From Paracoccaceae bacterium (GTDB taxonomy: Bacteria; Pseudomonadota; Alphaproteobacteria; Rhodobacterales; Rhodobacteraceae): 64,000 nt of DNA. Both the position numbers and the translations under genes were made by a program. The DNA lies in contig CANNIA010000014.1 in the NCBI GenBank assembly GCA_947504705.1, positions 1-64,000 on the forward strand. The letters are read 5' to 3'. Of the stretch, positions 9,325-18,378 are shown one piece after another; the first letter of the stretch is position 1; every line of letters starts with the position of its first letter. The notes beneath the pieces were generated by a model that worked only from the letters and a program-made list of their open reading frames with translations, searched no databases and was not told the DNA's origin.

Positions 9325-10896
9325 CTAGGCCGAGAGACGCTCATCCCGGATAAGGTCCGTCTGTGGGGCGGAGACCTCTGCCAGACGGGGGCGAAAGGTG
9401 ATCAGCGTCGCCCCGCCGTTCAGCGGCCGGAAGCGGCAGGCCAAAAGCCGCCCGTCCAGCAACCTCGCCTCGCCATCCCAGGCCGAGCGGTCGCCAAGAG
9501 AACTGACAAAATCCAGCGCGTCATCCCAGATCAGGCTTGGGGCCGAATGCCTGCGCCACCAATCGCACAGCCTGGCGATCCCGGCATCCGACAACAGCAC
9601 CGCCGGATCGTGGATCCAAAGTTGAGCATAGGCAAGGTTCGACATGACCAGTTGCCCGCCTTCAGAGAATACCGCGACGGCTTCGTCGACCGCGTCGATC
9701 ACCGATTGCCCAAGCTCCAGATCCGCCCGATAGCGCCGGGTGCGGATCATTTCGGAGGAGATGTCTTCGAACATGAAGGCCAAGGCTCCGTTCGGATGCG
9801 GCCGCCCGATCACGCGATAGGTCTGGCCGCCCGGAAGGCTCCAGGTTTCCTCGAACAGACCATGTGAGGCCTCTTCCTCGACCTTAGTCAACTGCCGCCG
9901 CCAGCTGCGATAGTCCTTCGGCTCGGGCAGCATCGCCTTGGCGCGCAGGGCGTCCAACACCGCGCTGAGGGTCGGGCGCGAGATCAGGAACTCCGGCGTA
10001 AGCAGGGTCAGATCGGCCAAAGCCGGGTTGAAAAGCTGCAACACCCGCGTCCGGTCAAAGATCGCAAGGCCAATCGGCAGATCGGCAAAGGTCTTGGTCA
10101 GCGTCTGCATGAATTCACGCAGGGTCGTTTCCGCCTGCACCGCCGAATTCGCGGGCATTCCATAGCACAGCACCTCGTCGCCCTTTGGCTGACGCAGCAG
10201 ATCAAACCATTCCGTTCCGCCCGGCATCTGCAGCTTTGCCCGCTTGGGCATCGAGCCGCCATCGGCACGGGGAAGGAAAAGCCTTGGAAGCGGCCAGGAA
10301 AGCTCATCCCCGACGGGCAAAAGCTCGGTCGCGCGGATCAGGTAGGCGTGATTGGCCCAAGTGACCGCCCCTTGCGCATCCTCGCGCCAGATCAGGGCTG
10401 GCGCATGAAGCAACGCCGCACGTTGCACGCCCGTTTCTTCATGCAGAGCCGCGATGACTGCGCCTTTTTCAGGCGCAGTGGGCAGACTGCTTTCGCCTTC
10501 AGTCATCGTCAGACGCGTGAGGCCGGCCAGATACTCTGCGCGCAGCAGGACGGGCGGCACAACTTCTGGCCCCGAGGCTATCACCGTCTCACCTATTCCG
10601 GGCAGCGCCTCAAGCAACGCGCCAAGCCCCGGAAACATCGGCCCCAGCAAGGATAGAGTGCGGCTCCAGCCATTCACCTCGTCGCCGTCGGGCAACAGCG
10701 ATCTGGCCTGTGGGGTGGCTTCCAAAAGCCGGTGACCGTCGAACAGGAAGGCCGTCACGGGTCTGCCGGTGGCAAAAAGGCTCTGGCCTTCGACGCCATA
10801 GCGTGAATGCCAAGCCACAAGCAGGGCCAATGCCGAAGTTGCGACTAGGGCCGCCGTGGCAACCATCCCCAACGCGGAAATCCAATCTGATGCCAT
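9325..10896 (-). CDS. Membrane-anchored multi-PAS protein
   Basis: A 523-residue protein with one N-terminal membrane segment (residues about 7-28) and three recognisable PAS-like blocks, around ALIWREDAQGAVTWANHAY, GLAIFDRTRVLQLFNPAL and AVAVFSEGGQLVMSNLAY. No histidine-kinase H box, ATPase domain, GGDEF, EAL or HTH follows, so it is a sensor-only protein or needs a partner. It lies between regB and tsaE on the same strand, which suggests but does not prove a link to redox signalling. The ATG at 10896 is chosen because the hydrophobic helix then starts at the N-terminus. The specific ligand and role are unknown. Confidence 0.8.
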   Translation of the reverse strand: MASDWISALGMVATAALVATSALALLVAWHSRYGVEGQSLFATGRPVTAFLFDGHRLLEATPQARSLLPDGDEVNGWSRTLSLLGPMFPGLGALLEALPGIGETVIASGPEVVPPVLLRAEYLAGLTRLTMTEGESSLPTAPEKGAVIAALHEETGVQRAALLHAPALIWREDAQGAVTWANHAYLIRATELLPVGDELSWPLPRLFLPRADGGSMPKRAKLQMPGGTEWFDLLRQPKGDEVLCYGMPANSAVQAETTLREFMQTLTKTFADLPIGLAIFDRTRVLQLFNPALADLTLLTPEFLISRPTLSAVLDALRAKAMLPEPKDYRSWRRQLTKVEEEASHGLFEETWSLPGGQTYRVIGRPHPNGALAFMFEDISSEMIRTRRYRADLELGQSVIDAVDEAVAVFSEGGQLVMSNLAYAQLWIHDPAVLLSDAGIARLCDWWRRHSAPSLIWDDALDFVSSLGDRSAWDGEARLLDGRLLACRFRPLNGGATLITFRPRLAEVSAPQTDLIRDERLSA

Positions 10897-10983
10897 AGCG
10901 GGCCCCCCGGGAAAACGCAGGGTCAAGCCTAGCGGCGGCATCCTTAAGCAAAGGTTAAGCACGCAAAGGTTAGGCGGAGCGGC

Positions 10984-12357
10984 CTAGCTGGAAATCACTG
11001 GGTTCTGCCCAACACCCTCGACAGCGGCCGCCTCAACATCGGCGCGGGCCCAGGTAACGACGACGACGGCCCCGCGCCGCTCGCCCTGATCCTTTGCCGA
11101 AAGGAACGGGTCCGCGGCGTTGGCAAAGGTCAACTCGGCCCCTGACCGTTCCAGAAGGGTCTTGGCAATGAACAGGCCCAATCCCATGCCCTCATAGCCC
11201 GGCCGCTGGCTGGCTTCGCTCTCGCCTCGACGGGCGCGCACGAAAGGGTCGCCGATGCGGCCGATCACCGTGGCCGGAAAGCCCGCGCCATCATCGGTGA
11301 TCCGAAGCGAGACGCGGTCCGGGGTCCAGCTGCCGTCGATCCAGACGGTCGAGCGGGCGAAGTCCACGGCGTTCTGCACCAGATTGCGCAGGCCGTGAAT
11401 GATTTCCGGGCGGCGGCGGATCACCGGCTGCCCGACCCCCGAGAATTCGAACACCACCGCTTTCCCGCGCGCCAGATGTGGCTCGGCCGCTTCGCGCACG
11501 ACAGCACTCAACGGAGCCTGCCGAAGATGCAGGTCATCCTTCCCGGCCCGGCCCATGTCGCGCAGGATATCGCGGCAGCGGTCAGCCTGATCACGGATCA
11601 GTCGCGCGTCTTCTTGCAGTTCGGGCTGCTGGTCCAGCTCGTCGATCAGTTCGGCGCTGACCAGTTTGATCGTTGCCAGCGGGGTCCCAAGCTCATGCGC
11701 CGCCGCCGCGACGACGCCCGCCAGATCGGTCAGCTTTTGCTCGCGCGCCAGTGCCATCTGCGTCGCCAGCAAGGCCTCGGACATCGACCGCATCTCGGTA
11801 GCCACCCGGCGGGAATAAAGCCCAAGGAACAAGACGCCAATCACCAGCGAAAGCCAGAAGCCAAAGGCGAACAGCCACGGCACCTCCAGCACACCGCCGC
11901 CCCGAAACCGCAGGGGCAGATACCAAAACAGTGCGACCGTCACGAACAGGATCGCAAGCGCGCCCAGCAGAACGGTTGACCGCAGCCGCAGCACGCTGGC
12001 CGAAATCGTGACTGGCGCCAGAACCAGAACCGCGAAGGGATTGGTCAGGCCGCCGGTGACAAGGATCAGGAACGAAAGCTGCGCCAGATCGTAAAGCAGC
12101 GTCAGAAAGGCCTCGCCCTCGCTCAGCCGTCGGTTCTGCGGGAAAAGAACGACCAGCGTAAAGTTGGCCAGTACCGAAAACCCGATGGCCAGCGCGCAAA
12201 GGCCCAGCGGCAGATCAAGTCCGTAGACCTGGCTTGCCACCAGCGTTGCCGCCACTTGCCCGGCAATCGCCGTCCAGCGCAAAAGGATCAGCGTGCGCAG
12301 CCTAACCCAGTTCGTCCCCGTCTCGCTGGCCTGAAAGCCCGTTTGCAAGATGTTCAT
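10984..12357 (-). CDS. regB: Redox sensor histidine kinase RegB/PrrB
   Basis: A 457-residue inner-membrane kinase with six predicted helices in residues 25-182. The quinone-binding heptapeptide GGLTNPF is at 102-108, the H box AAHELGTPLA has the phospho-acceptor His at 221, and the redox-active Cys is at 261 (ADRCRDIL), followed by the HATPase domain (DDGAGFP). These are the defining features of RegB/PrrB, which phosphorylates RegA when quinone and oxygen are low and so controls photosynthesis, respiration, carbon and nitrogen fixation genes. It is divergent from senC-regA-hvrA across a 92-bp gap, the classic arrangement. A family-typical N-terminus supports the ATG at 12357. Confidence 0.97.
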   Translation of the reverse strand: MNILQTGFQASETGTNWVRLRTLILLRWTAIAGQVAATLVASQVYGLDLPLGLCALAIGFSVLANFTLVVLFPQNRRLSEGEAFLTLLYDLAQLSFLILVTGGLTNPFAVLVLAPVTISASVLRLRSTVLLGALAILFVTVALFWYLPLRFRGGGVLEVPWLFAFGFWLSLVIGVLFLGLYSRRVATEMRSMSEALLATQMALAREQKLTDLAGVVAAAAHELGTPLATIKLVSAELIDELDQQPELQEDARLIRDQADRCRDILRDMGRAGKDDLHLRQAPLSAVVREAAEPHLARGKAVVFEFSGVGQPVIRRRPEIIHGLRNLVQNAVDFARSTVWIDGSWTPDRVSLRITDDGAGFPATVIGRIGDPFVRARRGESEASQRPGYEGMGLGLFIAKTLLERSGAELTFANAADPFLSAKDQGERRGAVVVVTWARADVEAAAVEGVGQNPVISS

Positions 12358-12449
12358 GCCGCGACCAGATGCCCCTTATGGGCCTTGGCCATTGTTATGG
12401 ACCCAAGCTTCTGAGATCAATGCTCACCGTAGCTAGGAAGGACATCAGG

Positions 12450-13076
12450 ATGACCAAGCTTTACGCAAGCGTCGCGGCAATCGGTACGCTCGCCTTTCTT
12501 GGCGCCTCGACCTGGTATGTGCTGTCGAACCGGGTTGACGACCAGTTCGCCGACTGTCGCCAGTCTACCGTTGCCGGAGGCGACATTGGCGGGCCCTTCG
12601 CCCTGGTCAACACCACGGGCCAGACGGTCACCGACAAAGATGTCTTGAAACAGCCGTCGCTGATTTATTTCGGCTATACCTTCTGCCCCGATGTCTGCCC
12701 GGTCGATGTGGCGCGGAATGCCGATGCTGTCGACATTCTGGCCAAAGAGGGTATCGCGGTGACCCCGGTCTTCATCACCATCGACCCCGAGCGTGATACG
12801 CCTGAAGCTTTGGCCGACTATGCCGCCAACCTTTCGCCCGACCTGATCGCCCTGACCGGCAGCGCCGATCAGATCAAGACGGCGGCGCAGGCCTACAAGG
12901 CCTTTTACGCCAAGCAGGATACCGGCGACGAATATTACCTGATGGATCATTCGACCTTTACCTATCTGATGTTGCCAGACACGGGTTTTGCCGAATTCTT
13001 CCGCCGCGAAGTTACTGCCGAACAAATGGCAGAAAGCGTTGCTTGTTTTGTTAAGTCAGGCAAGACTGACACCTGA
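12450..13076 (+). CDS. senC: SCO/SenC/PrrC copper chaperone
   Basis: A 208-residue SCO1/SenC protein with an N-terminal membrane anchor (residues about 4-24) and a periplasmic thioredoxin-like domain. The copper site CPDVC follows YFGYTF, and the distal His ligand is in LMDHSTF. It delivers copper to the CuA/CuB centres of cytochrome oxidase and affects RegB signalling in Rhodobacter. It sits between divergent regB and regA as in Rhodobacter. ATG 12450 (MTKLYAS) follows an AAGGA stretch at 12436-12440; longer in-frame starts at 12369 and 12420 would add a polar extension before the anchor and are less likely. Confidence 0.95.
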   Translation: MTKLYASVAAIGTLAFLGASTWYVLSNRVDDQFADCRQSTVAGGDIGGPFALVNTTGQTVTDKDVLKQPSLIYFGYTFCPDVCPVDVARNADAVDILAKEGIAVTPVFITIDPERDTPEALADYAANLSPDLIALTGSADQIKTAAQAYKAFYAKQDTGDEYYLMDHSTFTYLMLPDTGFAEFFRREVTAEQMAESVACFVKSGKTDT

Positions 13077-13097
13077 TCAAAACCTACGGGAAGCTGC

Positions 13098-13652
13098 ATG
13101 ACTGAAGACCTCTCGCTTGACCCCGGACAGGACCGATCGCTCCTGCTGGTCGATGACGACGAACCTTTCGTCAAGCGCCTCGCCAAAGCGATGGAGAAGC
13201 GCGGCTTTCTGCCCGATACTGCCCAATCCGTGGCTGAAGGTCGCGCCAAGGCGCAGGCCCATCCGCCCGCCTATGCCGTCGTCGATCTTCGGCTTGAGGA
13301 TGGCAACGGCCTTCAAGTCGTCGAAACTCTTCGCAGCCGTCGTCCCGATTGCCGGATCGTGATCTTGACCGGGTACGGCGCAATCGCGACCGCTGTGGCG
13401 GCGGTAAAGATTGGCGCCGTCGACTATCTGTCGAAGCCCGCCGATGCCGATGACGTGACGCGGGCACTTCTTGGCAACGCTGCTGCTTTGCCCGGCCCCG
13501 CTGAAAACCCGATGTCCGCCGACCGCGTCCGCTGGGAACATATCCAGCGCGTTTACGAAATGTGCGACCGGAATGTTTCGGAAACTGCGCGCCGACTTAC
13601 CATGCACCGCCGCACCCTTCAGCGCATTCTGGCGAAACGCAGCCCCAAGTAA
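13098..13652 (+). CDS. regA: Redox response regulator RegA/PrrA
   Basis: A 184-residue response regulator: receiver domain with phospho-acceptor Asp63 (VVDLRL), acidic pair at 19-21 (VDDDE), conserved Thr (ILTGYG) and Lys (SKPAD), a short proline linker and a Fis-type helix-turn-helix at about 143-180. Length and residue numbering match RegA/PrrA, the global activator/repressor phosphorylated by RegB. It follows senC by 21 bp in the same direction and is followed by hvrA, so the whole redox module is together. Confidence 0.98.
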   Translation: MTEDLSLDPGQDRSLLLVDDDEPFVKRLAKAMEKRGFLPDTAQSVAEGRAKAQAHPPAYAVVDLRLEDGNGLQVVETLRSRRPDCRIVILTGYGAIATAVAAVKIGAVDYLSKPADADDVTRALLGNAAALPGPAENPMSADRVRWEHIQRVYEMCDRNVSETARRLTMHRRTLQRILAKRSPK

Positions 13653-13708
13653 TTTGGGATTGTTGCCAAACTACAATTAAAGAGCTATGCAATGCTCGTC
13701 TGAGTGTT

Positions 13709-13714
13709 GGGGAG
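13709..13714 (+). promoter_or_regulatory. Ribosome-binding site that selects the hvrA TTG start
   Basis: GGGGAG is followed after 7 bases by TTG at 13722, from which translation gives the family-typical N-terminus AIKLESL. The in-frame GTG at 13704 precedes this site and has no purine-rich sequence of its own, so TTG is the more likely start. Confidence 0.65.
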
Positions 13715-13721
13715 TAACAAC

Positions 13722-14036
13722 TTGGCTATCAAACTTGAGTCTCTCTCGTTGCGAGAACTGAAAGACCTGCAGTCTCAGGTTGCAAAGGCGATTGCGGGCT
13801 ACGAAGATCGCCGCAAGCGTGAAGCTCTGGCAGAGCTTGAAGAAAAGGCCAAAGCCATGGGCTTTTCGCTGGCCGAATTGACCGGAGCGGCAAAGACCCG
13901 CAAGCGGTCGCCTTCTGTTGCGAAGTACGCCAATCCGGCTGACAAATCCGATACTTGGTCGGGCCGTGGCCGCAAACCTCGCTGGTTCTCGGAAGCGATG
14001 GCCAAAGGCAAGAGGCCGCAGGATCTGGCGATCTGA
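13722..14036 (+). CDS. hvrA: H-NS-family nucleoid protein HvrA/Spb
   Basis: A 104-residue H-NS-like regulator. The N-terminal half is a basic, charged helix for oligomerisation (LRELKDLQSQ to about residue 55). The C-terminal DNA-binding motif is WSGRGRKPRW, preceded by YANPADKSDT. HvrA/Spb in Rhodobacter binds curved DNA and modulates photosynthesis and nitrogen genes in response to light, and is encoded next to regA as here. The TTG start at 13722 is supported by the spaced ribosome-binding site. It ends 3 bp from the stop of the convergent LysR gene. Confidence 0.92.
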   Translation: MAIKLESLSLRELKDLQSQVAKAIAGYEDRRKREALAELEEKAKAMGFSLAELTGAAKTRKRSPSVAKYANPADKSDTWSGRGRKPRWFSEAMAKGKRPQDLAI

Positions 14037-14039
14037 CCT

Positions 14040-14915
14040 TCAACTTTGTGATTTGAGCCATTTTAGAAATGCCCGGGCTGCTGCACGCTTTGGCCCGGGC
14101 AAAGTAACGATGAAATAGGCCGGCAGCTTTTCCCGGCTTTCATGCACGATGCGCAAGCGGCCTTCGGCCACATCGGCTTCGATCAGCGCAGCACTTTCCA
14201 CCACCAGTCCCAGACCTTGTCGGGCAGCCGCAATCGCCAGCTCTTCGCTGTTGATGTCGGTCCGGCTTAGTGCTTCGGGGTCCAGCCCGATCTTGAGTAG
14301 ATACGTGTCCTGTTCGGGCCAACTGCGCGACAGGATCCAGTCCTGATCGCACATTTCCTCGGTCGTCAGGGTTTCGCGGTCGCCGATCAACGAAGGTGCC
14401 CCCGCAACCACCAGCCGTGCCGAGGCGAGATAGCTGCTTTCCACCCCGGGCCAATCGCCATTGCCATAGCGGATCGCAAGGTCCATCCCCTCGCGGTGAA
14501 GGTCCACGACGCGGGGCTCGGGGTGCATCGACAAGCCTATGTCCGGGCACTTCTCCCAGAAATCCCGCAGCCGTGGCATCAGCCATTGCGCCGCGAAACT
14601 TGCAGTCAAGGTGACGCGCACGGGCCGGTCCGCCTCGCCCGCCTTCAACGCCTCAAGCCCGCGTTGCATCGTGGCGAAACCCTGGCCCAGCGCCTCGGCC
14701 AACTGCTCACCATCCGCGGTCAGGCTGACGCCCCGGCCTTCGCGCTGTACCAACGGTCGGGCAAGCTGATTCTCCAGAGCGCGGACTTGCTGGGCCACGG
14801 CTGCGTGGGTGACGTTCAGCGCCCGCGCCGCCTGCGAAAAGCTTCGCATTTCGGCTGTCGCCGCAAAAGCGCGCAGGGCGGTTAAGGAGGGAAGGTTTCG
14901 CCAATCGATCACCAT
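14040..14915 (-). CDS. LysR-type transcriptional regulator (GcvA-like)
   Basis: A 291-residue LysR regulator. The winged helix-turn-helix is at residues about 9-68 (LTALRAFAATAE, SFSQAARALNVTHAAV, QQVRALE), followed by the periplasmic-binding-protein-like effector domain. The N-terminus IDWRNLPSL resembles the GcvA subgroup. Its target is unknown; the divergent small gene at 15014 is the natural candidate, since LysR proteins usually control the adjacent divergent promoter. ATG 14915 was chosen for the family N-terminus although no strong ribosome-binding site precedes it. Confidence 0.9.
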   Translation of the reverse strand: MVIDWRNLPSLTALRAFAATAEMRSFSQAARALNVTHAAVAQQVRALENQLARPLVQREGRGVSLTADGEQLAEALGQGFATMQRGLEALKAGEADRPVRVTLTASFAAQWLMPRLRDFWEKCPDIGLSMHPEPRVVDLHREGMDLAIRYGNGDWPGVESSYLASARLVVAGAPSLIGDRETLTTEEMCDQDWILSRSWPEQDTYLLKIGLDPEALSRTDINSEELAIAAARQGLGLVVESAALIEADVAEGRLRIVHESREKLPAYFIVTLPGPKRAAARAFLKWLKSQS

Positions 14916-15000
14916 ATGATAGCCAATCTTACATATCTGCAAGCTTTCTGATTCGTATCATGCCCGCATTTGTGAGAGAAGCGGATCATTCAGACATGGA

Positions 15001-15006
15001 AAGGAG
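15001..15006 (+). promoter_or_regulatory. Ribosome-binding site supporting a 47-residue gene
   Basis: AAGGAG lies 7 bases before ATG 15014, an ideal Shine-Dalgarno placement. It supports the short internal start over the longer in-frame ATGs at 14960 and 14996. Confidence 0.6.
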
Positions 15007-15013
15007 AAAGATC

Positions 15014-15157
15014 ATGTTGAATATCTTCGCCGACGCTCTGCTTATCGCCACCCGGCTTGGCCACCTGCCGAAGGATGGGCAGCGTCGCTCGCCGCAAGAA
15101 TTTCAGGACATCGAAGCCCTGCGCACGGTCGACACCCTGCGCCAGCCGCTGCGCTGA
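15014..15157 (+). CDS. Small protein of unknown function (47 aa)
   Basis: A short gene with an excellent ribosome-binding site. It encodes a mildly amphipathic N-terminus (LNIFADALLIATRLG) and a polar, charged C-terminal half (RRSPQEFQDIEALRT). I do not recognise a family; it superficially resembles small alphaproteobacterial DUF1127-like proteins but lacks their arginine-rich motif. Divergent placement next to the LysR gene suggests regulation by that protein. Coding status rests on the ribosome-binding site and position only. Confidence 0.5.
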   Translation: MLNIFADALLIATRLGHLPKDGQRRSPQEFQDIEALRTVDTLRQPLR

Positions 15158-15199
15158 TCAGGTTTGATCAATCTTGCAACCTTGGTGTCCAAACCAACA

Positions 15200-15793
15200 T
15201 CAGTCGCAGGCCAGAAGCAGCCGCGCTACCGTTGAAATGTAGTCCGCCCGCACCTCTGTGGGCGGACGCAATCTTATTTCCAGCCGGGTGATCATCTCCG
15301 GCGCAGGCCGCCCGAACAACTTGTCGGCCTCCCCCTCCTGAAACCCCGCGATCCGTACGGCCTCCAGCCAGGCGGAAACCTTGTCCGCCGCCTTGATCGC
15401 CTTCTTGATCGGCGCGGGCAGAACCGCAGGCAGGCCGAACCGCCGATGGATCGCCGCCGTCAGCCGCAAATCCAACTCGCCGTATCCAGGCCCGACCGCA
15501 GCCTTGACCGGGCTGATCATGTCGCCGATCACATACTCCGGCGCATCATGCAGCACCGCCGCCAGCCGCCACCTGGCGGCAATGCCCGGATTGGCGCGGC
15601 TGAAAATCTCTTCGACCAGCAGGGAATGCTCCGCCACCGAATAGGGCCAGTCCCCCCGCGTCTGCCCGTTCCAACGGGCGACGAAGGCCAGACCATGAGC
15701 GATATCCTCGACCTCGATATCCATCGGCGTCGGGTCCAGCAGGTCTAGCCTGCGGCCCGAGAGCATGCGTTGCCAAGCGCGCGTGTTCGTCAT
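15200..15793 (-). CDS. HD-domain phosphohydrolase (YfbR-like)
   Basis: A 197-residue HD-superfamily metal-dependent hydrolase. The ligands are visible as His33, His56 (VAEHSLL), His82-Asp83 (LHDAPEY) and Asp137 (KAADKV), with the family stretch GDMISPVK after the HD pair. This pattern is that of YfbR-type 5'-deoxynucleotidases, which dephosphorylate deoxynucleoside monophosphates, though substrate range cannot be read from sequence. It is a single minus-strand gene with no operon partner; the GT8 gene upstream ends elsewhere. Confidence 0.85.
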   Translation of the reverse strand: MTNTRAWQRMLSGRRLDLLDPTPMDIEVEDIAHGLAFVARWNGQTRGDWPYSVAEHSLLVEEIFSRANPGIAARWRLAAVLHDAPEYVIGDMISPVKAAVGPGYGELDLRLTAAIHRRFGLPAVLPAPIKKAIKAADKVSAWLEAVRIAGFQEGEADKLFGRPAPEMITRLEIRLRPPTEVRADYISTVARLLLACD

Positions 15794-15865
15794 GTCCGGT
15801 TGTTTAGCTTTTCGCGTGTTTCGTTGAAAGTTCGCGCCCTCTCAAGGGCCAGACGCATCATGTGC

Positions 15866-16825
15866 CTAACGTCTCATCGCTGGAATCCGGGGTTTGTAAG
15901 GGTCCGGATGACGGCCAAGAATCGTGCGGCACATTTCAGCGTGGCGCAGATGTCGCCAGACCAACCCGGCCGCATCCCGAAAGGACATGGGGGAGGGATC
16001 GCACGGATGGGCAATCTGCGCCAGAAAGTCGGGGTCGTGGCGGGCAAAGAATTCGCGATAGGCCAGATTGAAGCGCGCGTCCGTCCGACCGCTTGAGTCG
16101 CGGTTCGGTTTCTGGCGGGCGATGAAATGGCGCACAAAGACCGGATAGCGCAGGGTCACCAGTGGCAGCCTGCCGTTCTCCTGCCAGTTCCACTTGGGTG
16201 AAAGCTCGGCAAACCGCCCCTTCAGGGCCAAGTTCAAGGCAGACTGGTCGGAGTTTACAATAGCATGTGGTGTTTCGCGTATCGCGGTCCACGCGAGGCG
16301 CTCGACCTCCTGATCCAGATAGGCCTGCACGTCTATCAGTTGCAGCCCGGCATTCATGAAGGGCCGCGCGGACAGTCCCACCCGATTGTACTCATCGGCC
16401 CAGAATCTTGCATTGCGAATGAACAAGACGTCCAGAGCACCCGCGATTGGCAAGCCCTGCAAATCCATCTCGAACAGGCGATTAAAGTCACCCCCCTCCA
16501 CCATCATGTCCGTGTCCATATAGAGAATACGGCGGTAGCGCGCTCCCAGATCCCTGGCCACACCGAAGCGGTACAGGGGAATTTCCATGCCATTGAACAA
16601 TGCTCTTTTTGGTACGTCGACCAGTGGTTTTGCCCGATAGGTCTGGACACCCCAGGGTGCGGCCCAGTCCGGCAGGACGATCTCGTCGGGCGAGTAGATC
16701 ACGAAATCGAATTTTCGGGCCGGGTTGTGATGGCAAATCTGCCAGATCATGAAAAGGGTGAACCGCACATGGCTCTGATCGCAGACGAACACGACGGCGC
16801 AGTCGTTTGTTGGATCATTTGTCAT
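15866..16825 (-). CDS. Glycosyltransferase, GT8-like
   Basis: A 319-residue GT-A fold transferase. Residues 9-16 (CAVVFVCD) start the nucleotide-binding domain, the metal-binding DTD is at 104-106 ([11 protein letters not shown]), and later segments [11 protein letters not shown] and NSDQSALN are characteristic of family 8 retaining enzymes that transfer galactose or glucose to lipopolysaccharide or surface glycans. There is no membrane segment, so it is cytosolic or peripheral. It stands alone and divergent from ahcY; donor and acceptor are unknown. Confidence 0.82.
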   Translation of the reverse strand: MTNDPTNDCAVVFVCDQSHVRFTLFMIWQICHHNPARKFDFVIYSPDEIVLPDWAAPWGVQTYRAKPLVDVPKRALFNGMEIPLYRFGVARDLGARYRRILYMDTDMMVEGGDFNRLFEMDLQGLPIAGALDVLFIRNARFWADEYNRVGLSARPFMNAGLQLIDVQAYLDQEVERLAWTAIRETPHAIVNSDQSALNLALKGRFAELSPKWNWQENGRLPLVTLRYPVFVRHFIARQKPNRDSSGRTDARFNLAYREFFARHDPDFLAQIAHPCDPSPMSFRDAAGLVWRHLRHAEMCRTILGRHPDPYKPRIPAMRR

Positions 16826-16894
16826 GCTGCATCCATTGCTTTCACCTGCCAGTCACCACGGAGCCGCAGATTTGACAAGCGACTGCGTTGTCTT

Positions 16895-16920
16895 GCGGGC
16901 CCCGATTTGCTATGGCCCGC
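16895..16920 (+). other. Hairpin in the ahcY leader
   Basis: GCGGGCC (16895-16901) and GGCCCGC (16914-16920) form a perfect 7-bp stem with a 12-base loop, 31 bases before the ahcY ATG. A weaker GACAA/TTGTC pair (16874-16878 and 16888-16892) precedes it. The leader does not match the SAH or SAM/SAH riboswitch consensus as I know them, so no regulatory function is assigned. Confidence 0.4.
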
Positions 16921-16951
16921 GCAACACAAGAAACAAGCAAAGCGGAATGCC

Positions 16952-18334
16952 ATGGATTATATCGTCAAGGACATCGCTCTCGCCGAGTTCGGCCGCAAAG
17001 AGCTGACCATCGCTGAAACTGAAATGCCCGGCCTGATGGCCTGCCGTGAGGAATTCGGCACATCGAAGCCACTGAAAGGCGCGCGCATCGTCGGCTCGCT
17101 GCACATGACAATCCAGACCGCCGCGCTGATCGAAACGTTGGTGGTGCTGGGGGCCGACGTGCGCTGGGCCTCGTGCAACATCTTCTCGACCCAGGACCAC
17201 GCCGCCGCAGCCATTGCCGCCGCGGGCATCCCGGTCTTTGCGGTAAAGGGCCAGACCCTGACCGAACATTGGGATTACCTCGACAAGAGCTTCATGTTCC
17301 CCGAAGGCGCAAACATGATCCTTGATGACGGCGGCGACGCCACGCTTTACGTCCTGCTGGGTGCCCGCGCCGAAGCTGGCGAAGACATCATCCCGGTCCC
17401 CGCCTCGGAAGAGGAAGAGGTGATCAAGCTGCAGATCAAAAAGCGGATGAAGGAAACCCCCGGCTTCTTCACCAAGACCAAGGCCGCGATCAAGGGCGTG
17501 TCGGAAGAGACCACCACCGGCGTGCATCGCCTGTATGACCTGCACAAAAAGGGCGAACTGCCCTTCCCGGCGATCAACGTGAATGACAGCGTCACCAAGT
17601 CCAAGTTCGACAACAAATACGGTTGCAAGGAATCGCTGGTCGATGGCATCCGCCGCGCGACCGACACGATGATGGCCGGCAAGGTCGCCGTGGTCTGCGG
17701 TTATGGCGATGTGGGCAAAGGCTCGGCTGCCAGCTTGCGTGGCGCGGGTGCACGGGTGAAGGTCACCGAAGTTGATCCGATCTGCGCGCTGCAGGCAGCG
17801 ATGGACGGCTATGAGGTCACGCTGCTGGAAGACGAAGTCGCCAGCGCTGACATCTTCATCACCACCACCGGCAACCGTGACGTCATCCGGATCGAGCATC
17901 TGCGCGAGATGAAGGATATGGCCATCGTCGGCAACATCGGCCACTTCGACAACGAAATTCAGGTTGCGTCCTTGCGTAACCACAAGTGGACGAACATCAA
18001 GGAACAGGTCGACATGATCGAGATGCCCTCGGGCAATCGGCTTATCCTGCTGTCCGAAGGTCGCCTCTTGAACCTTGGCAACGCCACCGGCCACCCGTCA
18101 TTTGTCATGTCCGCCAGCTTCACCAACCAGGTCCTTGCCCAGATCGAGCTTTGGACCAAGGGTCAGGACTATGCCCCCGGGGTTTATATCCTGCCGAAGT
18201 CGCTGGATGAAAAGGTTGCCCGCCTGCACCTGAAGAAGATCGGGGTGAAGCTGACCGAACTGCGCAAGGAGCAGGCCGACTATATCGGCGTCAAGGTCGA
18301 AGGCCCGTTCAAGGCAGACCACTACCGTTATTGA
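16952..18334 (+). CDS. ahcY: S-adenosylhomocysteine hydrolase
   Basis: A 460-residue cytosolic, NAD-dependent adenosylhomocysteinase, close to the 462-466 residues usual in alphaproteobacteria. Markers include [16 protein letters not shown] near the N-terminus, the substrate region [16 protein letters not shown], the NAD-binding [10 protein letters not shown] near residue 250 and the C-terminal KADHYRY. It splits SAH into adenosine and homocysteine, sustaining the methyl cycle. ATG 16952 (MDYIVKD) is the family start; the reading frame stays open far upstream into the GT8 gene region, but that extension has no homology. A GC-rich hairpin follows the stop. Confidence 0.98.
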   Translation: MDYIVKDIALAEFGRKELTIAETEMPGLMACREEFGTSKPLKGARIVGSLHMTIQTAALIETLVVLGADVRWASCNIFSTQDHAAAAIAAAGIPVFAVKGQTLTEHWDYLDKSFMFPEGANMILDDGGDATLYVLLGARAEAGEDIIPVPASEEEEVIKLQIKKRMKETPGFFTKTKAAIKGVSEETTTGVHRLYDLHKKGELPFPAINVNDSVTKSKFDNKYGCKESLVDGIRRATDTMMAGKVAVVCGYGDVGKGSAASLRGAGARVKVTEVDPICALQAAMDGYEVTLLEDEVASADIFITTTGNRDVIRIEHLREMKDMAIVGNIGHFDNEIQVASLRNHKWTNIKEQVDMIEMPSGNRLILLSEGRLLNLGNATGHPSFVMSASFTNQVLAQIELWTKGQDYAPGVYILPKSLDEKVARLHLKKIGVKLTELRKEQADYIGVKVEGPFKADHYRY

Positions 18335-18350
18335 TCCCAAAACACCGGGC

Positions 18351-18368
18351 GGGCCCTTTTCGGGGCCC
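18351..18368 (+). terminator. Possible terminator after ahcY
   Basis: GGGCCC (18351-18356) and GGGCCC (18363-18368) form a 6-bp GC stem with a T-rich loop in the 44-bp gap between convergent ahcY and the GT2 gene. There is no proper T tract on either side, so it may only contribute to termination. Confidence 0.4.
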
Positions 18369-18378
18369 CTCTGGCACG

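Noticed and set aside
16265-16951. N-terminal extension of AhcY by 229 codons
   Set aside because: The extension is antisense to the GT8 gene, has no homology, and the AhcY family starts at MDYIVKD.
16826-16951. SAH or SAM/SAH riboswitch before ahcY
   Set aside because: Two small hairpins are present, but the conserved riboswitch core could not be found. A covariance-model search would settle it.
16910-18094. A 394-codon minus-strand frame opposite ahcY
   Set aside because: It is a mirror of a highly conserved enzyme gene; the His/Gly/Asp-rich translation has no known domain.
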